This document shows positions 35,493 to 44,475 of a DNA stretch of 64,000 bases, one piece after another; position 1 is the first letter of the stretch, and the number at the start of each line of letters is the position of its first letter. The notes beneath the pieces are model-generated. The model did not search any database, was not told the origin of the DNA, and saw only the letters and a program-made list of their open reading frames with translations. Origin of the DNA: Atlanticothrix silvestris CENA357 (lineage in GTDB: Bacteria; Cyanobacteriota; Cyanobacteriia; Cyanobacteriales; Nostocaceae). The stretch is taken from positions 81,356-145,355 of the forward strand of contig NZ_JAECZB010000096.1 of the NCBI RefSeq assembly GCF_016056295.1, written 5' to 3'. The position numbers and the translations under genes were made by a program.

Positions 35493-37082
35493 TTAAGCGA
35501 TATTTAGCACTTTCCGTAACAGTACTTGGTCTTCTAATTTGGCTTTTAAACGACCATTTTCTACGTCTCGAATCCAACTTTGGCTTTTACCTGTGAGCTT
35601 TGCTAATTCTCGTTGAGAGATTTGCAAATTTTTTCGCGCTTGCAAAATCTGTTCACCCAGCAAATCACCTGTGATTTTAGGCTTTCTTCTGGTTCTAGTA
35701 GTTCGCCGTTGCTTTTTTTCTGATTCCGAAATTTGCTGTTCCCATTCTGGTGGCAATTCAAAGGATAAAATCCGCGCATTCATCAGTAGATTCCACTTAC
35801 CACGAGGGCCTGTATCTGTGAGGCGGGTTTCACCACCTCCATCATTAATCCAAAATTCCAATGCTTCGTCTGGATCTTCTGGAATACCCATTAGCTTCGC
35901 CCACAAAGGTTGAATTTCTGGAGGATAAGTCACGGGGTCAAAAATTGGTTTGATGCCGTGATGATTGAGAACTTCCAAATCATTTTCAAATGTTCGCAGC
36001 AAGCGTTTGCGTTCTTCTCGTTGTCGAGATGCGAGGGTAACTTTTTCTTCGCCGTAAGCAATACGTAGCAAAGTCGGAATTGTGATGCGTTGTTCTTTGC
36101 CCATTTTGGTTTTAAACAGCAACCACAGCATTAGTCTGACTGCGCCTTCATGTTGCTGCCAAATGCTCATCACAGTAGTTAAGAGTATTTTGGGTAGGCT
36201 ACCGTATTGATAAAATGCGGTTCTTGCTTTACATGCTTGTTTGTTTAAGAAATACTGTGCCCAGATTCCTGCTTTGACTTTAAAAGTTAATCCAATGAGA
36301 TATTTGCATCCGCGATCATCTTCTTGAAAGTGATGCTCAATCTCTAGCAAGTGCCACAAACGGCTTTTTGTCACTGAAAATCCGTTAACTCGACCTTGTT
36401 GAGGCCAGTCAATAGAAACGATCAGTGAGCAAGCTTGCTGCACGATGTTTTTCATTAAAGCTAGCTTGGCATTTTTGCTGAGGTCTTTGCGTTTCTCTAG
36501 CCCCAAATATTTTTCAATTTGCCGTTCATCGATCGCAAACTCCATCTCCCAAGGTTTATCTAGGGTTGTAGCATACGCTGCAAACATCAGATGAATGCAA
36601 GTAGCTCTAATATCCAGTTCTTCAATTGCTGATAATGCGGTGACGCGATCGCAAACTTTAAATGGATCTTGGATATGAAAGGCGATCGCTCCCCGGCCTT
36701 GCTTGACTTGTCGGCCATAGCACAAGTAACCTTCTGCATCAGTTTCCCAATTCAAAGATGTCCGTTGCGCCAAAACATTACAAGCTTCCCAAATCACGAT
36801 CGCCGAAGCAAATGGATTATTCTTACCGTTATAAAATAAATCTGGACTGGTAGCATCTCTCGGTTCAACTTTGCATCTCCCTTTTTTCGCCTGCCAAGGT
36901 ATGGGAGATTTTGTAGGACAAGCTATTACACATTGAGGCTCAGGGTAATAGCCTTCACAATTGTTACAAAGAAGAGGATCGATCCAGTATTCATCGTTCT
37001 CTAGTTGGATTGCACCCGTAGGACATTGAGGACGGCAGTTGTCACATCCAACGCAACTGTTGTTAGGAATTGTATAAGGCAT
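35493..37082 (-). CDS. cnfR: CnfR/PatB-type ferredoxin-HTH transcription activator of nitrogen fixation genes
   Basis: 529 aa from MPYTIPNNSC. Two N-terminal 4Fe-4S motifs: C10-x2-C13-x2-C16-x3-C20 and C39-x2-C42-x8-C51-x3-C55. The C-terminus is an XRE-type helix-turn-helix (ILQARKNLQISQRELAKLTGKSQSWIRDVENG). This domain order and the NGKNNPFASAI..WEACNVLAQRTSL block match CnfR/PatB, which activates nif genes under low oxygen and is needed for heterocyst diazotrophy. The clusters probably sense O2. The start was chosen because AGAGAG lies about four bases upstream; an ATG 75 bases further up adds an unconserved tail. It is divergent from fdxB. Confidence 0.92.
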   Translation of the reverse strand: MPYTIPNNSCVGCDNCRPQCPTGAIQLENDEYWIDPLLCNNCEGYYPEPQCVIACPTKSPIPWQAKKGRCKVEPRDATSPDLFYNGKNNPFASAIVIWEACNVLAQRTSLNWETDAEGYLCYGRQVKQGRGAIAFHIQDPFKVCDRVTALSAIEELDIRATCIHLMFAAYATTLDKPWEMEFAIDERQIEKYLGLEKRKDLSKNAKLALMKNIVQQACSLIVSIDWPQQGRVNGFSVTKSRLWHLLEIEHHFQEDDRGCKYLIGLTFKVKAGIWAQYFLNKQACKARTAFYQYGSLPKILLTTVMSIWQQHEGAVRLMLWLLFKTKMGKEQRITIPTLLRIAYGEEKVTLASRQREERKRLLRTFENDLEVLNHHGIKPIFDPVTYPPEIQPLWAKLMGIPEDPDEALEFWINDGGGETRLTDTGPRGKWNLLMNARILSFELPPEWEQQISESEKKQRRTTRTRRKPKITGDLLGEQILQARKNLQISQRELAKLTGKSQSWIRDVENGRLKAKLEDQVLLRKVLNIA

Positions 37083-38075
37083 ATAACTCTCTTCCCACTC
37101 TAATCGTTGAGATGTCTGGCTTAGGTCTCCCCTGGATGTGTCCTCTTTATTCATCACTCGTCACTAAATTATTTACCCAGCAAGAATAATATTTTCTTGC
37201 TGCAAAAACTCCCCACATTCATGTTCAGATTTCGCATCCAATCGGAAGTTTTTTCAGGCTTTTAAACTGAGCCTAATATTACTTCTTTATTAACTATACT
37301 TTTCATAAATATTGTAAAAAGTTTGTTCACAATGAGCCTGGGAGGATTTCTTAATGATTGAATTAATACTTAGCCTGCGAAGCTTTTTACCTAACCTTAA
37401 AATTTTAACCAAAGGATTTTTGTCTAATATTTATGCCTACTGTGATTTGCTTTCAATCTATTTATTAATAATTTTAATATTTGAGACTAACTCATATTCT
37501 GCTATAAGCGTTACAGTTCTTTTATAAGTTGACAAAGTTTGACAAGTCAAGTTTAAACAAATAGATTTTCATCGCTTTGATAAATGTTAGACAGATATTC
37601 GTATAGAAACATAAATATATATAATTACGTCATAATGTTTACTTTCAAAATATGTCATATTAATCAATAAAATATTTTTTGTATATCTAACTACTGTTCT
37701 AAGTATCTTTTTAATTTTAGAAAAAATTGCCAAAAAATCCCATCATTTATGTATTTGCTGCCACTAGTAATTTGTATTCAAAATAACACTATTCAAGCGA
37801 TATCAAAAGTAAGGGCACGGCAGTGCCGTGCCCCTACAGGTGTACCTCATGTAATTGGGAATTACTAACTATATTAATTACTGGCTAAATAATTATTGGT
37901 AAAAACTTTCATTTAAAGCCAAAACACCTAAAATAACCAAATTTGTGGCTAAAGTCATCAAAATTTGATGATAAGAAAAATAAGTGTTTAACACTAAAAT
38001 AAGAGCTTAATATTAAGTTAGGATGACAATTAAATAACTAACAATATCGCAGGCATAATTGCCGAGGAGCTAGTC
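37083..38075. other. Long divergent regulatory region between cnfR and fdxB
   Basis: About 990 AT-rich bases. Promoters for cnfR and fdxB must lie here. A dispersed palindrome is at 37813-37833 (GGGCACGGCA and its complement around one base). No ORF or perfect NtcA box (GTA-N8-TAC) was found. A GAGGAG-type ribosome-binding site precedes fdxB. Confidence 0.5.
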
Positions 38076-38369
38076 ATGGCAACACTAACAGGAGTTACCT
38101 TTGGTGGTAAAACTTGGACACCAAAATTTGCTCAAGAAATTGACAAAGACAAATGTATCGGCTGTGGTAGATGTGTTAAAGTTTGTGGTTACAATGTGTT
38201 GGGTTTAAAAGCTCTCAACGAAGAGGGCGAATTTGTTGAAGATGAAGACGATGAAGAAATCGAACGCAAAGTAATGGCAGTTGCTTATCCAGAAAACTGT
38301 ATTGGTTGTGAAGCTTGTTCACGGATTTGTCCTAAAAATTGCTACACCCATGTTGCATTGAACAATTAA
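38076..38369 (+). CDS. fdxB: Ferredoxin III, nif-specific
   Basis: A 97-aa ferredoxin with two 4Fe-4S motifs: C27-x2-C30-x2-C33-x3-C37 and C75-x2-C78-x2-C81-x3-C85, separated by an acidic insert ([12 protein letters not shown]) characteristic of the nif-associated FdxB. It should deliver electrons for nitrogenase function or cofactor assembly. GAGGAG precedes the ATG. Its position next to cnfR supports control by that regulator. Confidence 0.92.
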   Translation: MATLTGVTFGGKTWTPKFAQEIDKDKCIGCGRCVKVCGYNVLGLKALNEEGEFVEDEDDEEIERKVMAVAYPENCIGCEACSRICPKNCYTHVALNN

Positions 38370-39071
38370 AACAGTGAACAGTAAACAGTAAAAAGTTATC
38401 AAGGCGTATGTCCGGGGTTTATAAACCTTACTGATAACTGATAACTGATAACTGTTAAAGGGCTTTTGTCATAAATTAAGGTTGTTGTTTTCACAAGAGG
38501 ACATTGTTAGAAGCAGGGACATATATACCAAGCAAGGTAACTAGAGGGGAATACTAGTAACGCTGCGCGTAATTCGTAATTACAATTACCTATTTTTAAT
38601 GGTTTCAGACATTTCAAATAGGTGGTTTTGTTTACGCCGTGTTGTACTAAATACTTACTGTAACTGAAACAAAGTTCACAGTAAACAAATTCGTAAATCG
38701 CAAATTGTCTGTTATTAACAAATTTATACTTGCTGCTAATCTAGTCTGAACAATATTAGAACTAACAGTGTCCTTTTGGAGCGATGAGATTTTTTCAAAG
38801 CAGAAGTATCCTTTGGCGTAAGAGTTCAAATATATTGTTAATTTTTGGGGGAAAGATGTGAAAACATCTGGAATATTCCCCCAATTTTTGTAAGTGTGAG
38901 ATAGAAAGTTAATAAGTGAAATAAAGGAACTGGAGACTGGGAACTGGCGATTGGAAATCAGCATTGGGAAATTTAACTAATACTTGATACCCAATCACCA
39001 ATCATCAATACCTAATACCTAATACCAGAAAATCACACCTTTAACGATGTTTTACAAAGCAGGTAGCATGT
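38370..39071. other. Intergenic region upstream of coxB with heptamer repeats
   Basis: About 700 bases. Heptamer runs occur just after fdxB (AACAGTG/AACAGTA, 38369-38389) and at 38431-38458 (three CTGATAA, one CTGTTAA). Direct repeats CCTAATA/CCAATCA lie near 38985-39025. The rest should contain the cox promoter. A 105-codon minus-strand frame (38647-38964) lacks protein-like features. Confidence 0.5.
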
Positions 39072-40049
39072 ATGCAACAAATTCCTGTTTCACTATGGAC
39101 TCTGGTTGCTGGGATAGTAGTCACAGCAGTCAGTATTTGGCTTGGTCAAAACCACACTCTCATGCCGGTGCAAGCATCGCAACAAGCGCCTTTGGTAGAT
39201 GGATTTTTTAACATCATGTTTACCATAGCGATCGCTCTGTTTTTAGTGGTAGAAGGAACTATTGTGCTTTTTTTGATTCAGTTTCGTCGCCGTCGGGGTG
39301 ACGATACCGATGGCGTGCCAGTAGAAGGCAATGTTCCACTAGAAATCTTTTGGACAGCAATTCCAACAGCGATTGTGCTTTGCTTAGGCATTTACAGTGT
39401 AGATGTTTTTAACCAAATGGGAGGCTTTGAACCTGCGGGTCATCCCCATTCTTCATCTCATGTAGCCCATATCCGTGGGAGTGCGATCGCTGCTACTCTC
39501 AATGACACTGCCGAATCTACAACTGCGCCAACAATTGGCATTGGCGCATCTCCCCAAAACCTAGACAAACCAGCCGATTTGGTTGTTGATGTCAAAGGAA
39601 TACAGTACGCGTGGATATTTAACTATCCCGATAGTGGTATTACTGCTGGAGAATTACATATCCCTATAGGCGCTGATGTGCAACTCAATCTTTCAGCGCA
39701 GGATGTAATTCACTCATTTTGGGTACCTAACTTCCGCCTGAAGCAAGATGCGCTTCCTGGTATTGCGACCGAACTGCGATTTGTCGCTACTAAACCAGGT
39801 ACATATCCGGTTGTTTGTGCTGAACTTTGCGGCGGTTATCACGGTTCGATGCGGACAACGGTAGTTGTTCACACACCAGAAGAATTTGATAGTTGGTTGG
39901 CAGAAAGCCAGATTGCTCAAAAGCAAGATCTCAATCAAGCCATTGCTGTTAATCCAGCTGAATTATCCACATCAGAGTTTCTCGCTCCCCACGTCCACAA
40001 TATGGGGATTAGTGCAGCAACTTTAGAGTCAGTAGTCAGTGGTCAGTAG
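39072..40049 (+). CDS. coxB: Cytochrome c oxidase subunit II, heterocyst cox2-type
   Basis: 325 aa. Two N-terminal membrane helices (about 8-28 and 45-70) anchor a periplasmic/lumenal cupredoxin domain. The CuA site is complete: DVIHSFWVP His, then CAELCGGYHGSM with Cys-x3-Cys-x3-His-x2-Met. It takes electrons from cytochrome c or plastocyanin. First gene of coxB-coxA-coxC. Its last codons and stop are made from a heptamer array (40027-40075). The heterocyst assignment rests on the neighbouring cnfR and fdxB and on recalled synteny. Confidence 0.92.
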   Translation: MQQIPVSLWTLVAGIVVTAVSIWLGQNHTLMPVQASQQAPLVDGFFNIMFTIAIALFLVVEGTIVLFLIQFRRRRGDDTDGVPVEGNVPLEIFWTAIPTAIVLCLGIYSVDVFNQMGGFEPAGHPHSSSHVAHIRGSAIAATLNDTAESTTAPTIGIGASPQNLDKPADLVVDVKGIQYAWIFNYPDSGITAGELHIPIGADVQLNLSAQDVIHSFWVPNFRLKQDALPGIATELRFVATKPGTYPVVCAELCGGYHGSMRTTVVVHTPEEFDSWLAESQIAQKQDLNQAIAVNPAELSTSEFLAPHVHNMGISAATLESVVSGQ

Positions 40050-40075
40050 TCAGTGGTCAGTGGTCAGTGGTCAGT
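40027..40075. repeat. Heptamer STRR array overlapping the coxB stop
   Basis: Seven heptamers of AGTCAGT/GGTCAGT. The array begins inside coxB, encodes its final SVVSGQ-like residues and supplies the TAG stop (40047-40049). Confidence 0.8.
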
Positions 40076-40184
40076 GGCAAAAAAACTAACAACTGACAAC
40101 TAAGCTGTCGTGTCTTTAATTTTCTAGAGTGTTCTTGTTGCAACAAGGGTTCCAAACCATAAAAAGTGCAGGTTATACGCGCAA

Positions 40185-40219
40185 CAACTAACAACTGACA
40201 ACTGACAACTAACAACTAA
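40185..40219. repeat. Heptamer array upstream of coxA
   Basis: Five heptamers of CAACTAA/CAACTGA immediately before the AAAGGA ribosome-binding site of coxA. Its sequence is roughly complementary to the array type at 19608. Confidence 0.75.
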
Positions 40220-40233
40220 CAAAGGACAAAAAT

Positions 40234-41925
40234 ATGACACAAGTAGAATTTCCACGGAATACGCCACCCGAAGGAAACAAACCTCAAAATCCGGCGATCG
40301 CCCATAGCTCCCATCCCAAGGCGTGGAAATGGTACGACTACTTTACATTTAATATTGACCACAAAGTCATTGGTATCCAATATCTGGTGACGGCATTTGT
40401 GTTCTATCTCATCGGCGGACTAATGGCTGTTGCTATCCGCGCCGAGTTAGCCACACCAGAATCTGACTTGCTAGACCCCAATTTGTATAACGCTTTTATG
40501 ACCAATCACGGGACGATCATGATCTTCCTGTGGATTGTCCCTAGCGCCATTGGGGGATTTGGTAACTTCCTAGTACCGTTGATGGTCGGCGCTAGAGATA
40601 TGGCTTTCCCAAAACTGAATGCGATCGCTTTTTGGTTAAACCCACCAGCCGGCGCATTAGTATTGGGTAGTTTCTTCTTCGGTGGTTCCCAATCTGGTTG
40701 GACAGCTTACCCACCTTTGAGTTTGGTGACAGCGCCCATTGCTCAGACAATGTGGATATTGGCGATCGTTTTGGTGGGAACTTCCTCAATTTTGGGTTCG
40801 CTGAACTTCGTAATCACCATCTTGATGATGAAGGTTCCCAGCATGAAATGGGATCAAGTGCCCTTGTTCTGTTGGGCAATCTTGGCAACTTCAGTTTTAG
40901 CGCTACTCTCGACACCTGTTTTAGCAGCAGGTTTAGTTCTGCTGTTATTTGACCTTAACTTTGGGACTTCCTTCTTTAAACCAGATGCAGGCGGTAACGT
41001 TGTTATTTACCAACACTTATTCTGGTTCTATTCCCACCCGGCAGTATATTTAATGATTCTGCCCATCTTCGGCATTATGTCAGAGGTGATTCCCGTTCAC
41101 GCCCGCAAGCCAATTTTTGGTTATAAAGCGATCGCCTATTCTAGTGTCGCTATCTGCGTCGTCGGTCTGTTCGTCTGGGTACACCACATGTTTACCAGCG
41201 GTACACCCGGTTGGATGCGGATGTTCTTCACCATCTCGACTCTAATTGTCGCCGTGCCTACTGGCGTGAAGATTTTTGCCTGGGTTGCTACCCTTTGGGG
41301 TGGTAAAATCCGCTTCACCAGCGCTATGCTTTTCGCCATTGGCTTGTTGTCCATGTTTGTGATGGGCGGCTTAAGCGGTGTAACGATGGGAACAGCCCCC
41401 TTTGATGTTCACGTCCACGATACATATTATGTAGTAGGACATTTCCACTACGTTCTGTTTGGCGGTTCCGTGTTTGGCATCTACGCCGGTATTTATCACT
41501 GGTTCCCCAAAATGACAGGACGAATGCTGAATGAAACCTGGGGACGTATTCACTTTGCCCTCACCTTCATCGGCACTAACTTGACCTTTTTACCCATGCA
41601 CGAGTTGGGTTTGAAAGGAATGCCTCGACGCGTTGCTATGTATGACCCCCAATTTGTTGATCTCAATCAACTTTGTACCATTGGTGCATTTGTTTTGGGG
41701 ATATCGGTAATTCCTTTTGCGATCAACATCATCTACAGTTGGAGCAAAGGTAAGCTAGCGGGTGATAATCCTTGGCAAGCTTTGACTTTGGAATGGACAA
41801 CCAGTTCGCCACCCATCATCGAAAACTGGGAAGTGTTACCCGTTGTCACTCATGGCCCTTATGACTACGGTCATGGTCATAGTACCGAAGTACAGCCATC
41901 TGCAACGCCAGAAGCTAGTGCTTAA
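40234..41925 (+). CDS. coxA: Cytochrome c oxidase subunit I, heterocyst cox2-type
   Basis: 563 aa, about 12 membrane helices. Haem-copper ligands are present: HGTIMIFLW (haem a), FWFYSHPAVY (CuB His and cross-linked Tyr), HHMFTSG (CuB His pair) and HDTYYVVGHFHYV (haem a3 and a). The YSHPAV form lacks the Glu of A1-type GHPEV oxidases, so it belongs to the A2-like group. It reduces O2 to water and pumps protons; in heterocysts this protects nitrogenase. AAAGGA precedes the ATG. Confidence 0.95.
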   Translation: MTQVEFPRNTPPEGNKPQNPAIAHSSHPKAWKWYDYFTFNIDHKVIGIQYLVTAFVFYLIGGLMAVAIRAELATPESDLLDPNLYNAFMTNHGTIMIFLWIVPSAIGGFGNFLVPLMVGARDMAFPKLNAIAFWLNPPAGALVLGSFFFGGSQSGWTAYPPLSLVTAPIAQTMWILAIVLVGTSSILGSLNFVITILMMKVPSMKWDQVPLFCWAILATSVLALLSTPVLAAGLVLLLFDLNFGTSFFKPDAGGNVVIYQHLFWFYSHPAVYLMILPIFGIMSEVIPVHARKPIFGYKAIAYSSVAICVVGLFVWVHHMFTSGTPGWMRMFFTISTLIVAVPTGVKIFAWVATLWGGKIRFTSAMLFAIGLLSMFVMGGLSGVTMGTAPFDVHVHDTYYVVGHFHYVLFGGSVFGIYAGIYHWFPKMTGRMLNETWGRIHFALTFIGTNLTFLPMHELGLKGMPRRVAMYDPQFVDLNQLCTIGAFVLGISVIPFAINIIYSWSKGKLAGDNPWQALTLEWTTSSPPIIENWEVLPVVTHGPYDYGHGHSTEVQPSATPEASA

Positions 41926-41987
41926 TTAGTAAAGTGAGTACTGCTATTTCTGTCAAGTTGACTGCAATTTATAGTCATTTGATTTGA

Positions 41988-42218
41988 GAACTCGAAACTC
42001 CGAGAACAGAACTTGAAACTCCAAGCTTGGAACTCAAAACTCCGAGAACAGAACTCGAAACTCCAAGCTTGGAACTCAAAACTCCGAGAACAGAACTTGA
42101 AACTCCAAGCTTGAAACTCAAAACTCCGAGTTCAGAACTCAAAACTCCGAGTTCAGAACTCGAAACTCCAAGCTTGAAACTCAAAACTCCGAGATCAGAA
42201 CTCAAAACTCCAAGTCTG
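41988..42218. repeat. 21-bp tandem repeat array, 11 units, between coxA and coxC
   Basis: Eleven contiguous 21-bp units, each beginning GAACTC/GAACTT/AAACTC, then GAAACTCC or AAAACTCC, and ending in a variant of GAGAACA, AAGCTTG or GAGTTCA. Two unit types alternate in the first half. Because 21 is a multiple of three, open frames run through both strands (repeating ELKTPRT/ELETPSL); these have no start-site support and are treated as by-products. It lies in the 459-base gap between coxA and coxC. Confidence 0.9.
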
Positions 42219-42384
42219 TGGGGCAACTCTAGAAGACTTGTGTGTACACCGTAGCCTTTTGAAGGGGGACTAGGGAGAATCTAGATTTCAGGCTTCAATG
42301 CGTAAGTCCTAAGTAATAGTTTTACCTTCTGCCTCCTGCCTCCTCATCCACAACAAACACAGCGCCTATATTGTTGATAAATTT

Positions 42385-42978
42385 ATGACTATAGCTACAA
42401 CAACGAGTGCAGAACATCACGAAGAACATCATCCAGATTTAAGAATTTGGGGATTGTTAACTTTCCTCGCTTCTGAATCTTTAATGTTTGGCGGATTTTT
42501 TGCCACTTTCTTATTCTTTCGCGGAATTACAGAGGTTTGGCCTCCAGAAGCAACCGAGGTAGAACTATTCTTGCCGACAATTAACACCATCATTCTGGTG
42601 TCTAGTAGTTTCGTCATGCACTTCGGTGTTGTGGCGATTAAAAAGAATAACCTCAAGGGAATGCAGATATGGTACGGAATTACCGCAATCATGGGTGCAG
42701 CTTTCTTGCTTGGTCAGGCTTATGAGTACGCAACTTTAGGATACGGTCTGACTACCAACGTCTTCGCCAACTGCTTTTATATCATGACTGGGTTCCACGG
42801 TTTACACGTTTTTGTGGGGCTGTTATGGATGTTGAGTGTATTGTGGCGATCGCGTCATCCTGGTAGCTATTCTGCAAGCAATCATACTGTCGTTGAAATG
42901 GCAGAAATTTATTGGCACTTTGTAGACATTATCTGGATTGTTTTATTCACTCTAGTGTATGTTCTGACATTGTTTTAA
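42385..42978 (+). CDS. coxC: Cytochrome c oxidase subunit III, heterocyst cox2-type
   Basis: 197 aa with five membrane helices, the short bacterial form. Conserved blocks are WGLLTFLASESLMFGGFF, GITEVWPP, TGFHGLHVFVGLLWML and EIYWHFVDIIWIVLFTLVY. Subunit III stabilises the oxidase. It completes the coxBAC set, though the 21-bp repeat array separates it from coxA, so cotranscription is likely but not certain. Confidence 0.92.
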   Translation: MTIATTTSAEHHEEHHPDLRIWGLLTFLASESLMFGGFFATFLFFRGITEVWPPEATEVELFLPTINTIILVSSSFVMHFGVVAIKKNNLKGMQIWYGITAIMGAAFLLGQAYEYATLGYGLTTNVFANCFYIMTGFHGLHVFVGLLWMLSVLWRSRHPGSYSASNHTVVEMAEIYWHFVDIIWIVLFTLVYVLTLF

Positions 42979-42987
42979 GTTGGCATG

Positions 42988-43047
42988 GATAAGAAGGGCA
43001 AAGGGGAAAGGGTTTATTTCTTCATCCTTTACCCTTTAACCTTTTCC
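42988..43047. repeat. Dispersed repeat (inverted copy at 59265-59323)
   Basis: A roughly 60-bp sequence directly after coxC whose reverse complement is nearly the same as 59265-59323, including a shared GGGTTTATTTCTTCATCC core. It is partly self-complementary (GGGGAAAGGGT with ACCCTTT..TTTTCCCC) and could form a hairpin after coxC. Confidence 0.65.
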
Positions 43048-43086
43048 CCTCTTGTTGCCCCCCCCTGCCTCCCATAGGAGATGATT

Positions 43087-43575
43087 ATGCAAGAAGTTGA
43101 TGCCAATCGATTCTCATGGTTTCAGGTTCCAGAAGATATCAAAAAGTTACTGATATTAGCAGCACAAACCTGGGAAAACACATCAGAATCTGAAAAATAT
43201 ATTCAAGAAGCTCTTGCAAAAACGGGAGAAAATACCGATGTTTTGGTAGCAGCATATAGGTTTTTCTACTATAAAAATAATTATGTTTTAGCATTGCAAA
43301 CAGCAAGCAAAGTTATAGATAAAATTAAAGAAGCAGAGCAATTTCCTGATGATTGGGATCACCTTAAACCAATACTAGTGAATCGGCAAGAAGAACCCCA
43401 AATCAGGCTGTATTTAAATGCTTATGCTGCTTCGGGATTGGTATTAGCAAAGTTAGGAGCAATCGACCAAGCGAAGCAAGTAAGTACCAGAGTCAAAGAA
43501 ATTAGCGACAAGCATGATTTCGGAGCCGGAATCCTCCTAGATATTTTGACTCGTCCAGCCGAAGATGATGATTAA
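43087..43575 (+). CDS. Helical-repeat (TPR-like) protein in the nitrogen-fixation region
   Basis: 162 aa, soluble, all helical. The layout of paired helices (SEKYIQEALAKTGENTDVLVAAYRFFYYKNNYVLALQTASKVI is two helix hairpins) is TPR-like, with a longer central helix and an acidic tail (PAEDDD). I recall related proteins beside nif/cox2 genes in diazotrophs but no assigned function. The second ATG (43087) is chosen because AGGAG ends at 43080, directly abutting the first ATG and six bases before the second. It may act as an assembly or scaffold factor (inference). Confidence 0.7.
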   Translation: MQEVDANRFSWFQVPEDIKKLLILAAQTWENTSESEKYIQEALAKTGENTDVLVAAYRFFYYKNNYVLALQTASKVIDKIKEAEQFPDDWDHLKPILVNRQEEPQIRLYLNAYAASGLVLAKLGAIDQAKQVSTRVKEISDKHDFGAGILLDILTRPAEDDD

Positions 43576-43603
43576 TTAGTCCACAATCAACACCTCAACA
43601 GCC

Positions 43604-43771
43604 ATGAATAATTTTTCTTTCTATCAACCTCTTTCCACATCTAACCTTCCCAGTAATCCTCTTCCTAACACTTTTCCCTCATCTCCCATAGTTATTCCTA
43701 ACAATAATCTGGGAAATCTCTATCCTGCGCCAGTGTTCCTCTTGCCCGAATCTTCAGGGCTAAGAGCTTAA
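43604..43771 (+). CDS. Small Pro/Asn-rich protein, 55 aa
   Basis: An ATG-to-TAA frame encoding a Pro-, Asn- and Ser-rich peptide (QPLSTSNLPSNPLPNTFPSS, then IPNNNLGNLYPAPVFLLPES). Not recognised. It sits 28 bases after the TPR-like gene and ends five bases before the cupin ATG, spacing that fits an operon with coupled translation. No clear Shine-Dalgarno, and the low complexity leaves doubt. Confidence 0.4.
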   Translation: MNNFSFYQPLSTSNLPSNPLPNTFPSSPIVIPNNNLGNLYPAPVFLLPESSGLRA

Positions 43772-43776
43772 GAGCT

Positions 43777-44388
43777 ATGAAAGGTAGGGATTGGCTGATA
43801 ACTGGAGATGGTCAGCATCAAGTCTGTAAATCTGTCAGAGCATGGGATTTATTGAGAGAGAATTATCGCCTTTATCGGTTTTTAACTGAGATAGAAGATG
43901 TTCTCAACGATGTGGCAAATGAATCTATTCGTTTGCCAGAAATCCGTATGTTAGTAAGACGCTTAATTGTAAATTCCTACTGGGTGAAAAGTCAATATTT
44001 AGAACCTTCTCCGACAACGGGAACCTCTGTTTTACTGCTGTATGATGAGTTGGGTTTTCCGCTAACGGTGCAAACAGTAACATTTGCCCCAGGAACTCGA
44101 TCAAACATTCATAATCATGGGACATGGGGAGTAGTAGCGGTGTTAAAAGGTCAAGAAAAAAACACTTTTTGGCAGCGTATCCCCAGCCCAGAATCTCCAG
44201 ACAAAATTGAAACTACGGGAGAAATTATTCTATCTCCGGGTGATATTATCAGCTTCACTCCCGATGCAATTCACAGTGTGCAAGCAGTAAGTGATGAACC
44301 AACTGTGACTTTTAATGTTTATGGAGAAACTGAGCCGAAAGCAAGATTTGAGTTTGACACGATTAAGCATAGTGCTAAAAATTTTTAG
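43777..44388 (+). CDS. Cupin protein, cysteine-dioxygenase-like
   Basis: 203 aa. The cupin metal motif is FAPGTRSNIHNHGTWGVVAVLKGQ (the two-His, Glu/Gln pattern of motif 1) with motif 2 near SPGDIISFTPDAIHSVQAV. This arrangement resembles the cysteine dioxygenase/3-mercaptopropionate dioxygenase cupins, which oxidise thiols with Fe(II) and O2. In this cluster a thiol- or O2-linked role would fit but is not shown. AAGAGC lies just before the ATG, and a 55-aa frame ends five bases upstream. Confidence 0.75.
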   Translation: MKGRDWLITGDGQHQVCKSVRAWDLLRENYRLYRFLTEIEDVLNDVANESIRLPEIRMLVRRLIVNSYWVKSQYLEPSPTTGTSVLLLYDELGFPLTVQTVTFAPGTRSNIHNHGTWGVVAVLKGQEKNTFWQRIPSPESPDKIETTGEIILSPGDIISFTPDAIHSVQAVSDEPTVTFNVYGETEPKARFEFDTIKHSAKNF

Positions 44389-44415
44389 TCCTATAGCAGT
44401 ACTTCGTGAACAACA

Positions 44416-44448
44416 AGATCCCCGATTTCTTTAAGAAGTCGGGGATCT
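44416..44448. terminator. Hairpin repeat after the cupin gene
   Basis: AGATCCCCGATTTCTT (44416-44431) pairs with AAGAAGTCGGGGATCT (44433-44448) with one mismatch. It is a second copy of the hairpin at 35439-35471. It could terminate or attenuate between the cupin gene and the ArsC-like gene. Confidence 0.55.
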
Positions 44449-44475
44449 AAGCCTCTAGAATTAGGAGTTAGTTAA

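Noticed and set aside
37851..37865. NtcA-like site GTA..TAC upstream of fdxB
   Set aside because: The spacing is nine bases, not the required eight, and no suitable -10 element was evident.
38647..38964. 105-codon minus-strand frame between fdxB and coxB
   Set aside because: No ribosome-binding site, low-complexity Ser/Thr/Ile sequence, and a location in the expected cox promoter region.
41975..42254. Open frames on both strands through the 21-bp repeat array
   Set aside because: They exist only because the unit length is a multiple of three; no start signals and pure repeat peptides.
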